From Anaerolineales bacterium (GTDB lineage Bacteria > Chloroflexota > Anaerolineae > Anaerolineales > UBA4823), in contig JAOAHK010000206.1 in the NCBI GenBank assembly GCA_026415275.1, positions 1 through 5,254 on the forward strand: DNA of 5,254 nt, read 5' to 3'. The position numbers and the translations under genes were made by a program. Position 1 is the stretch's first letter, and every line of letters starts with the position of its first letter. A model generated the notes under the pieces. The model had not been told where the DNA came from. It ran no database searches and saw nothing but the letters and a program-made list of their open reading frames with translations. This document shows positions 1-5,254 of the stretch, piece after piece.

Positions 1-40
1 GCGCAAGGCTTGAAGCGGACAAATATTTTGTTCGTTGATC

Positions 41-46
41 AAGGAG
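41..46 (+). promoter_or_regulatory. Shine-Dalgarno site that fixes the PIN/TRAM start
   Basis: AAGGAG lies 6 bases before the ATG at 53, which is ideal spacing. It argues against the upstream in-frame TTG at 35, which would place the site inside the coding region. It is the only strong ribosome binding site seen before any of the four complete genes here. Confidence 0.8.
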
Positions 47-52
47 TTGCGT

Positions 53-1138
53 ATGAGCGTAGAATTCATTTTCCATATTATCGGAATGTTTTTGTTTGCC
101 ATTCTTGGTGTCTATTTAGGTGAAGCCGTAGCTCGCTTAGGCGATCCGAACAATTTGCTTTATTATCAAATCTTAATGGGCTTGGTAGGGGCACTCACTG
201 GACTTGTGATCACCCCCTTCCTCACCACGCGACCGGTCAAGGCGTTACGAGCAATTCTAAGTCGTGTCTCGGTGCAGACCTTACTGGGCGGATTATTAGG
301 CTTAATGGCTGGCTTGATCTTGGCTGCCTTGCTAGCTTTTCCGTTATCCCTTCTCCCTGAACCCTTTGGGAACATCTTGCCTTTCATCGGCGCCTTGCTG
401 TTTAGCTATTTGGGCGTAATGGTTTTCATTATGCGCCAAAACGAAATTCTCTCCCTCTTTCGCATCAATGTATCCCCCAAAACACCAACCGAGCCTGTTC
501 CGCAACCGAGTGACAGCACTCGAACGATCTTACTCGATACCAGCGTGATCATCGATGGGCGAATTGCCGACATTGCGCGCACCGGTTTTCTGATGGGCTC
601 CTTGCTCATTCCTCGTTTTATCTTGAACGAATTGCAATTTATCGCTGACTCCCCCGATAGCCTGCGCCGCCAACGCGGCCGGCGTGGTATGGAAGTTTTG
701 GCTCAACTACAGAAAAATGCTGTCCTGCCCGTGCGGATCAGCGACATCGATGTCGAAGGGGTGCGGGAAGTCGACGACAAATTGGTCATCTTAGCCCGCC
801 AACTGCGTGCCCCCATCTTAACCAATGATTACAATCTTAATCGTGTTGCAGAACTGCAAGGTGTGGCGGTGCTCAACGTCAATGAACTGGCAAATGCGGT
901 CAAGTCGATTCTCCTGCCAGGCGAGGCTTTGAATGTCAACATCATCCAAGAAGGCAAAGAGCCGGGTCAGGGAGTGGGCTACCTAGACGATGGCACGATG
1001 GTGGTTGTCGAAGATGGACGGGATCATATCAATCGCAATGTCTTCGTGATCGTCACCAAAGTTTTACAGACCGCCGCCGGACGGATGATCTTCGCTCGCC
1101 TGGCTGAAAAGCATGAAATCGAAGAATTGAATCGCTGA
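53..1138 (+). CDS. yacL: Membrane-anchored PIN/TRAM domain protein, YacL type
   Basis: The 361-residue protein has three parts. Residues 1-130 hold about four hydrophobic helices (roughly 5-24, 38-56, 78-100, 108-127). A Pro/Thr-rich linker (about 141-156) follows, then a PIN domain (about 158-285) and a C-terminal TRAM domain (about 288-350). The acidic PIN residues are visible: D162 in LLDTSVIIDGR, E193 in LNELQ, D241/D242 in EVDDKLV and D259 in LTNDYN. The active site therefore looks intact. The TRAM part has the usual G-rich beta pattern (GQGVGYLDDGTMVVVEDG). PIN domains are metal-dependent RNases and TRAM binds RNA, so a membrane-tethered RNase or RNA-binding role is likely; the substrate is unknown. 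The ATG at 53 is chosen over an in-frame TTG at 35 because AAGGAG at 41-46 lies 6 bases before it, inside the longer reading. The stop overlaps the next start by one base. The family is secure; the name follows Bacillus YacL by architecture. Confidence 0.92.
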   Translation: MSVEFIFHIIGMFLFAILGVYLGEAVARLGDPNNLLYYQILMGLVGALTGLVITPFLTTRPVKALRAILSRVSVQTLLGGLLGLMAGLILAALLAFPLSLLPEPFGNILPFIGALLFSYLGVMVFIMRQNEILSLFRINVSPKTPTEPVPQPSDSTRTILLDTSVIIDGRIADIARTGFLMGSLLIPRFILNELQFIADSPDSLRRQRGRRGMEVLAQLQKNAVLPVRISDIDVEGVREVDDKLVILARQLRAPILTNDYNLNRVAELQGVAVLNVNELANAVKSILLPGEALNVNIIQEGKEPGQGVGYLDDGTMVVVEDGRDHINRNVFVIVTKVLQTAAGRMIFARLAEKHEIEELNR

Positions 1139-1890
1139 TGGCAAGCCGCGAATGGCTTTATGGGCGCAATGCGGTGTATGAGGCGCTAGTTGCAAAGCGT
1201 CGAGCAGTCTATCGGCTTCTCGTTTCCGAAACTGCCCAAATCAAAGGAAGACTGGCAGAAATCCTCCACCTTGCGCATCAAAGAAATATCCCTTTGGATA
1301 GAGTCTCCAAAGGTGCATTGAACTCAATCCACCCTTCGCATCAGGGGGTTGCCCTCCAAGTAGAGCCATATCCCTATATGCACCTCGAAGATATACTCAT
1401 CCGCAGCGCTGAAAGGAAAGCTACACCTTTCCTGCTTCTCCTCGATGTTTTACAAGACCCGCAAAATGTCGGCGCACTGCTGCGCACCGCAGAAGGGGTG
1501 GGGGTTCATGGCGTCATCTTACCCTTGAGGGAAACCGTTGAAATCACCCCGGCGGTTGTGAACGCCTCAGCCGGCGCCAGCGAGCACCTGCTGATCGCTC
1601 GCAGCAATCTCGCTCAGGCAATCGAAATCCTAAAACAAAGAGAAATCTGGATCGTTGGACTTGAGGACACGCCCGAAGCGCAATCGATTGAGCAGGTTTC
1701 CTTGAAGGGTGCCTTAGGTATCGTCGTGGGCGGGGAGGGTAGTGGTATCCGCCCCCTTGTGCGCCGCACTTGTGATGTGCTTATTCGCCTGCCCATGAAA
1801 GGCAAGATTCATTCCTACAATGCCGCTGTGGCTGGCTCGATAGTTCTTTTTTGGGCAGCGGTTGCGCGGGGAGAATTTTCTACCGCTTAG
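1138..1890 (+). CDS. rlmB: 23S rRNA (guanosine-2'-O-)-methyltransferase, RlmB/TrmH (SPOUT) family
   Basis: This 250-residue protein is close to the usual RlmB length of about 245. It opens with the YGRNAVYEAL motif typical of the N-terminal substrate-binding domain (about 5-80). A short linker leads to the SPOUT catalytic domain (about 97-245). Motif 1 is LDVLQDPQNVGALLRTAEG (102-120) with N110, G112 and the likely catalytic R116. Motif 2 is IVVGGEGSGI (195-204). Motif 3 is LPMKGKIHSYNAAVAGS (218-234), part of the trefoil knot that binds S-adenosylmethionine. E. coli RlmB methylates the ribose of G2251 in the 23S rRNA P-loop; the same target is inferred here, though other TrmH-family rRNA or tRNA targets cannot be excluded. 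The ATG overlaps the stop of the PIN/TRAM gene (TGATG) and has no good Shine-Dalgarno site of its own, which suggests translational coupling. Motif 3 reads SYN where SLN is usual. The gene converges on a minus-strand gene, with 6 bp between the stops. Confidence 0.93.
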   Translation: MASREWLYGRNAVYEALVAKRRAVYRLLVSETAQIKGRLAEILHLAHQRNIPLDRVSKGALNSIHPSHQGVALQVEPYPYMHLEDILIRSAERKATPFLLLLDVLQDPQNVGALLRTAEGVGVHGVILPLRETVEITPAVVNASAGASEHLLIARSNLAQAIEILKQREIWIVGLEDTPEAQSIEQVSLKGALGIVVGGEGSGIRPLVRRTCDVLIRLPMKGKIHSYNAAVAGSIVLFWAAVARGEFSTA

Positions 1891-1896
1891 GCTTTT

Positions 1897-3525
1897 CTAG
1901 GGGAACTTATCTCCCAAACCGATCTCTCGAGGGTGGATTGCTCTCGATAGACGGTAGAACACATGGTAATCCCCAATCCAGACTTCTTGCCATTCTATCC
2001 CCGCTCTTTGGAATTTTTCGGTTAGATACTGGTCTAAAGCCGGATTTTTGGTTGTAATGTAAGCTACCTGCTCACTCTTTGCAACCTGCTCAGTATAGAG
2101 CGGATAACGATCGTCGCGGGGGGTATATCGCAGATCGGGATGGTAAGGCAGGCGAGGCGAATAGATGATCTTCTCCTCTGAAAGGAACGCTAACGGGTAA
2201 GCAACCCAATAATTGCTGTACCCTCGAGTTTCTCCACTTTCCTGCAAAAAGCGGAGTAAATCTGGCATGTGGCGATGGTCGATGGCAGCAACAGGGTCAA
2301 ATTGCGTGGTCAACCCGGGTGGGTAGCGCATAGCACACTCAATCACCCCCCAGAGGTTAAATCCTACTACCAATCCAATTAATCCTATTTGGTAGTGAGT
2401 TCTGGGGATAAATCTCGCAACCATCTCACCCGCAATCAACGACAAGACCATCCACAAAGGCAGAAAATATCTACCCGATGGGTCTCCCCCATAGGGTGTC
2501 AGAATAAAGGCGAGGATAAACGTAAATGCTACCCCGCTCAACACCCAAAGCGCACTAGACGCCTTGCTTCGCAGGAGAAAACGCGTCCACAACCCCACAA
2601 CGGCTAGCCAAAACGCTATGGCAATTGGGGCGAGGGGCAATGCAAGCCAGCGAATCTCCCAGGGCGGGCGTAAGCCGATCGTTACGCTAATCCCAAAAAT
2701 TAATAAATAGAAACAATTGGCAACGATTTGCTGCAGCCAATTGCTTTGTGAGGTTGCTATTGCAGAACCTAACAACTCACTGATCAGCGAATCTATTCCA
2801 TAACGAGACGCGTAGAACCACCACGGTGCTGATCCTACAAAAATGCCGCTGGCGATCAGCAGACAAACGAGGGTAATTTCTTTGACCTCTCTCAGGGCAA
2901 ATATCCCTTGAGCTCGAAACCAAGCGTAGATGATGCCGATCATCACTGGCAGAGTATAGATAGCGGTCAAACCGTTCACCCACAAACCCAAACCAGCAAA
3001 AAATCCAACCCCCCAAAACCAGAGAAATGGAGAGTCAACCCCGCTTTCCATAGAACGAAGAAGCTTAAGTCCAAGATACAGAATCAAATTGCCGATCAAG
3101 AGGGCTTCTCCATACCCTCCAAGGCTGACGGTTGTATACAAGGTAACATTGACCGTTGGGACAGCCAGCAAGAGCCCGCTATACCATCTGCCGTGAGCAT
3201 GAGATGAAGAAAAAAGCAAGGGGGTTAACGCCAAGGTTGATAGGATGATTAGCAGATAAAGAACTGTCTGAATCGCCCGAATTACCCAAACCTGAAAACC
3301 AAACAAAGCAAATCCGCCTGCAACCAAAAAAGCGTCTAGGCTGCCCATATAAGCTTGGCCGTAGAAAAAGATCGGGCGCTCCCCATTCAAGAGAATATGG
3401 CGCGCCATTAATGCTACAATAGCTTCATCGGCGTTGAAAGGAAAGCGGTCTAAAACCAGCAAAACAGTTTTCAGCACCGCAGCGATACCGAGAAGGATCA
3501 CCCAAGCCACTTTTGAGTCTCTCAT
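1897..3525 (-). CDS. Multi-pass membrane glycosyltransferase, GT-C fold (GT39/ArnT-like)
   Basis: This 542-residue polytopic protein has roughly 10-12 hydrophobic helices between residues 7 and 396, then a soluble C-terminal domain of about 145 residues. After the first helix (7-25) comes FNADEAIVALMARHIL, with the D33-E34 pair in the first outside loop. That is the conserved catalytic or metal-binding position of GT-C enzymes such as ArnT, PMT and related families. PIFFYGQAYMGSLDAF (51-66) and GGDPSGRYFLPLWMV (346-360) are also typical of this class; the latter corresponds to the RYxLPL segment in late helices. Such enzymes move a sugar from a polyprenyl-phosphate donor to lipid, glycan or protein on the outer face of the membrane; donor and acceptor cannot be read from the sequence. 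The tail is rich in Tyr and charged residues and begins near 408. The start is the first ATG of the frame, with no clear Shine-Dalgarno site. The gene is divergent from another GT-C gene 48 bp away. Confidence 0.85.
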   Translation of the reverse strand: MRDSKVAWVILLGIAAVLKTVLLVLDRFPFNADEAIVALMARHILLNGERPIFFYGQAYMGSLDAFLVAGGFALFGFQVWVIRAIQTVLYLLIILSTLALTPLLFSSSHAHGRWYSGLLLAVPTVNVTLYTTVSLGGYGEALLIGNLILYLGLKLLRSMESGVDSPFLWFWGVGFFAGLGLWVNGLTAIYTLPVMIGIIYAWFRAQGIFALREVKEITLVCLLIASGIFVGSAPWWFYASRYGIDSLISELLGSAIATSQSNWLQQIVANCFYLLIFGISVTIGLRPPWEIRWLALPLAPIAIAFWLAVVGLWTRFLLRSKASSALWVLSGVAFTFILAFILTPYGGDPSGRYFLPLWMVLSLIAGEMVARFIPRTHYQIGLIGLVVGFNLWGVIECAMRYPPGLTTQFDPVAAIDHRHMPDLLRFLQESGETRGYSNYWVAYPLAFLSEEKIIYSPRLPYHPDLRYTPRDDRYPLYTEQVAKSEQVAYITTKNPALDQYLTEKFQRAGIEWQEVWIGDYHVFYRLSRAIHPREIGLGDKFP

Positions 3526-3573
3526 ATCGAATGACGAAAGCCAATCTCAATTATTGTATCCCAAGAAACATTC
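3526..3573. promoter_or_regulatory. Divergent intergenic region between two GT-C genes, likely promoters
   Basis: Only 48 bp separate the two divergent start codons, so any promoters for both genes must sit here or reach into the opposite coding region. On the minus strand, TACAAT (3558 down to 3553) resembles a -10 box and lies 27 bases before the ATG at 3525, giving a short predicted leader. No convincing -35 hexamer is seen at 16-18 bases spacing. No clear -10 or -35 pair is seen on the plus strand. Neither gene has a strong Shine-Dalgarno site; AAGAAA at 3563-3568 is a weak candidate for the plus-strand gene. Confidence 0.35.
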
Positions 3574-4884
3574 ATGAATCAGAGCCACACCCATAGAATT
3601 GTCTTATTCTTATTCATTCTCCTTATTTCTATCTATTACCTATCCGGCTTGCCCAGTGTCCCCTTTCACCCTGACGAGCAAACTTATCTTTTCATGAGCG
3701 GCGATTTTGAACGTTTTGTTGCCAATCCGAGCCAGCTTTATTGGGACCCAAATCAATCGGCTGATCTGCGCCAGAAATATCGCCTGCGAGACGCACCTTT
3801 AGCGCGCTGGTTGATCGGAATTGGTCGCCAATTGGCACGCACCCCTCCCCCGCAAGTCGATTGGGATTGGACAAAAGATTGGCAAACCAACCAATCGAAT
3901 GGCGCTCTACCTTCAGAAAAATTACTCTTAGTAGGTCGGTGGAGCGTGGCATTCCTATTTCCCTTCAGTTTATGGCTGATGTTTCAAGTTGCTAAGTCCG
4001 GCGGTGGAAATTTAAGCGGTTGGGCGGCGATGATTTTGCTGGCAAGCCATGCGTTGGTCTTGTTGCACACCCGCCGCGCGATGGCGGAGAGTGGTTTGCT
4101 CTTTAGCGTTTTGTTGACTTTATGGGCAATCCAACGATTTGCGGATCGCCCATCTTGGCTCGCCATATCGGCTGCGCTGGCGTTCAACGCCAAACAATCG
4201 ACCGCTCCTTTAGCCATTCTCTGTTTTGGAATAGCGCTTGTCGCTCCACTCAAAACCAATCCGAATCCCAGAAAGCAATTCCTGCAAGCATTTGCTTACG
4301 GAGTGCTCTTTGTCCTTGTGACCCTAGCGCTCAATCCCGTTTTGTGGAGCAACCCGGTGCGTGCTGCGATCGCTGCCTGGCAGGAGAGGACAGCTCTGGT
4401 CGAGGAACAGGTGGCTGCCATCCGCAGGGTGGATGCGGAGTTGGTCTGGGAGAGCTACCCCCAACGCGCCTTCGGGATCATTGCCCATCTATGCTTTACC
4501 AAACCGGCAACCGCCGATCTAAAGAACTACCTCGCAGAAACCCAAGCTGCCGAACAGGCTTACTTCGCTAATCCCTTTCACTCCCTTTTCCGTAATTTGT
4601 GGGGAGGGGCAATTTGTTTCTTCTTGAGTTTGTTCGGTTTTGCTTTTTCCTCTTTGCAAGCTCGCTATTTACCTTTCACTCAAAAACGGATCGTGTGGCT
4701 AATGATTCTTGCAACAGTATTACAAGCTATTGGCCAAATGATCTTTATCCCAATTCCCTTTCAACGCTACGTCATCCCGCTAATACCTTTTCAATGCTTA
4801 TGGGCGGCAAAAGGGCTCGAAGGGTTAGTACAGATGATTAGGAACATCATCCAGAAATTCACCCAACCCATTTCATCACCATAA
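3574..4884 (+). CDS. Multi-pass membrane glycosyltransferase, GT-C fold (phospholipid carrier-dependent, PMT-like)
   Basis: This 436-residue protein has an N-terminal helix (8-27) followed by FHPDEQTYL (31-39), with the D34-E35 pair in the first outside loop. RDAPLARWLIGIGRQL (72-87) resembles the hPPLxKxLI segment of PMT-type mannosyltransferases. About eight further hydrophobic segments follow (roughly 118-138, 148-165, 173-188, 208-225, 238-256, 343-363, 372-392, 397-411). RRAMAES (167-173) fits the second conserved acidic motif, and PFQRYVIPLIPFQCLW (395-410) the late RYxxPL motif. A polar stretch at about 262-340 separates two groups of helices and probably lies outside or along the membrane surface. 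The role inferred is transfer of a sugar from a lipid-linked donor outside the membrane; donor and acceptor are unknown. The ATG at 3574 is the first available; an in-frame stop lies at 3532-3534. The left neighbour is a divergent GT-C gene with little obvious sequence similarity beyond the motifs, so the pair may serve the same glycan pathway. Confidence 0.83.
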   Translation: MNQSHTHRIVLFLFILLISIYYLSGLPSVPFHPDEQTYLFMSGDFERFVANPSQLYWDPNQSADLRQKYRLRDAPLARWLIGIGRQLARTPPPQVDWDWTKDWQTNQSNGALPSEKLLLVGRWSVAFLFPFSLWLMFQVAKSGGGNLSGWAAMILLASHALVLLHTRRAMAESGLLFSVLLTLWAIQRFADRPSWLAISAALAFNAKQSTAPLAILCFGIALVAPLKTNPNPRKQFLQAFAYGVLFVLVTLALNPVLWSNPVRAAIAAWQERTALVEEQVAAIRRVDAELVWESYPQRAFGIIAHLCFTKPATADLKNYLAETQAAEQAYFANPFHSLFRNLWGGAICFFLSLFGFAFSSLQARYLPFTQKRIVWLMILATVLQAIGQMIFIPIPFQRYVIPLIPFQCLWAAKGLEGLVQMIRNIIQKFTQPISSP

Positions 4885-4985
4885 ACCACCAATGGTCTAA
4901 AAGCATGGCTTTCGTACTAGCGTTCGACGAATAAAAAACGAAGTCCTTCTTTTGAAGAAGGACTTCGTCATAATCGGGGTGAAGG
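4885..4985. other. Convergent intergenic region
   Basis: These 101 bp separate the plus-strand GT-C gene from the minus-strand oxidoreductase gene. The strong terminator at 4933-4968 serves the minus strand. For the plus strand, only a weak 5-bp stem (4900-4904 with 4908-4912, loop ATG) without a T-run is seen. No small gene, tRNA or repeat is recognised in it. Confidence 0.6.
4933..4968 (-). terminator. Rho-independent terminator of the aldehyde oxidoreductase gene
   Basis: Bases 4938-4951 and 4955-4968 form a perfect 14-bp inverted repeat with a 3-base loop at 4952-4954. Read on the minus strand, the hairpin runs directly into six T (4938-4933). It begins 17 bases after the stop codon of the minus-strand gene ending at 4986. 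On the plus strand no T-run follows the stem, so it works mainly for the minus-strand gene, although the hairpin may also slow transcripts coming from the plus-strand glycosyltransferase gene. Confidence 0.9.
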
Positions 4986-5254
4986 TTACACTTTTTGCAG
5001 TAGGAATTCTAGTCCAAGCTCATTGACCTTTGCCTCGGTGGGCAAGCCGCTCTTCAAGTCCCATCCCATTGCAGTATAGTAGCTATCCAGAGCTTTTTCC
5101 AAATTCACCACTTGCCCTTTGCCACGACCATCCGGAGCCGGCTCGGTCAAAAAACGCTTGGGGAGAGTATCGTCTTTACGGTCAAAACCGAAGCGAGCAT
5201 TGATCAATCGCTCCATGTTGATGACACGTTCAGCAGCTTTGAGCAGCTCATCCT
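4986..5254 (-). CDS. aor: Aldehyde:ferredoxin oxidoreductase family, C-terminal end (partial)
   Basis: Only the last 88 residues are inside the window; the reading frame stays open to the right edge, so the start is outside. The fragment carries the characteristic C-terminal AOR pattern: an ERVINMERLINARFGF helix, RKDDTLPKRF, then EPAPDG, a KGQVVNLEKALDSYY helix, MGWD, and GLPTEAKVNELGL. Family members are about 600 residues, contain a tungsten- or molybdenum-bispyranopterin and a [4Fe-4S] cluster, and oxidise aldehydes to carboxylic acids with ferredoxin as electron acceptor in the cytoplasm. The cofactor-binding and cluster cysteines lie further upstream in the family, and no cysteine occurs in this piece, so activity and exact subfamily cannot be judged. 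An internal Met at 5214-5216 is not the real start, because matching family sequence (ELLKAAERVIN) precedes it. A strong terminator follows the stop codon. The enzyme suggests anaerobic metabolism. Confidence 0.9.
   Translation of the reverse strand, partial: DELLKAAERVINMERLINARFGFDRKDDTLPKRFLTEPAPDGRGKGQVVNLEKALDSYYTAMGWDLKSGLPTEAKVNELGLEFLLQKV

Noticed and set aside
3..38. Possible tail of an upstream gene (frame reading ARLEADKYFVR then TGA)
   Set aside because: Only 11 residues are visible and another frame also ends early (RKA, stop at 11-13), so which if either is a real C-terminus cannot be decided.
35..52. TTG start giving six extra residues to the PIN/TRAM protein
   Set aside because: The AAGGAG at 41-46 is ideally placed for the ATG at 53 and would lie inside the coding sequence if TTG were used.
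1900..1915. GGGGA/CTCCC hairpin as a terminator between the convergent genes
   Set aside because: The stem is only about 4-5 bp and no T-run follows on either strand.
1851..2057. Plus-strand open frame across the rlmB end
   Set aside because: It overlaps two real genes, has no ribosome site and no recognisable protein features; it is a shadow frame.
2908..3207. Plus-strand 99-residue open frame antisense to the GT-C gene
   Set aside because: Low-complexity polar composition with no motif or start signal, fully inside a well-supported membrane protein gene on the other strand.
4122..4571. 149-residue plus-strand open frame inside the right GT-C gene
   Set aside because: Composition (many Cys, Ser and Arg) is typical of a shifted frame, and the overlapping frame encodes a coherent membrane protein with family motifs.
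4900..4912. AAAGC-ATG-GCTTT hairpin as terminator of the plus-strand GT-C gene
   Set aside because: Five weak base pairs and no T-run; not enough to call.
1..5254. CRISPR array, tRNA, insertion sequence or phage element
   Set aside because: No regularly spaced repeats, no cloverleaf sequence, no transposase or integrase motif and no flanking inverted or direct repeats were seen.

Overview
The window reads as an ordinary stretch of bacterial chromosome. It carries four complete protein genes and one gene cut by the right edge. No RNA gene, insertion sequence, CRISPR array, phage gene or attachment site is visible. The gene content fits an anaerobic or facultative bacterium of the Chloroflexota, Anaerolineae-like. 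The reasons are an aldehyde:ferredoxin oxidoreductase family enzyme, two divergent multi-pass GT-C glycosyltransferases of the kind common in that group, and uneven use of Shine-Dalgarno sites. This placement is inference from gene style; no marker gene proves it.

Left third (53-1890, + strand): a two-gene translation/RNA unit. The first gene encodes a membrane-anchored PIN/TRAM protein of the YacL type, with four membrane helices, a PIN nuclease-like domain and a TRAM RNA-binding domain. The second encodes an RlmB-type (TrmH/SPOUT) 23S rRNA 2'-O-ribose methyltransferase. Stop and start codons share one base (TGATG), so the two are probably co-transcribed and translationally coupled.

Middle (1897-4884): two large membrane glycosyltransferases transcribed away from each other across a 48-bp gap. 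Each has an N-terminal helix followed by an Asp-Glu pair in the first extracytoplasmic loop (NADEA and HPDEQ). This is the hallmark of GT-C enzymes that use polyprenyl-phosphate-linked sugars. They are different in sequence, so they are not a recent duplication. The left one converges on rlmB with only 6 bp between the stop codons.

Right end (4885-5254): a 101-bp intergenic stretch holds a very clear rho-independent terminator (14-bp perfect stem plus T-run) oriented for the minus strand. It closes the C-terminal end of an aldehyde:ferredoxin oxidoreductase family gene that enters from outside the window.

No novel multi-gene system is supported here. The points worth a second look are the membrane-bound PIN/TRAM-rlmB pairing, the divergent GT-C pair, the terminator-less 6-bp convergence, and the variant motif 3 of the methyltransferase.
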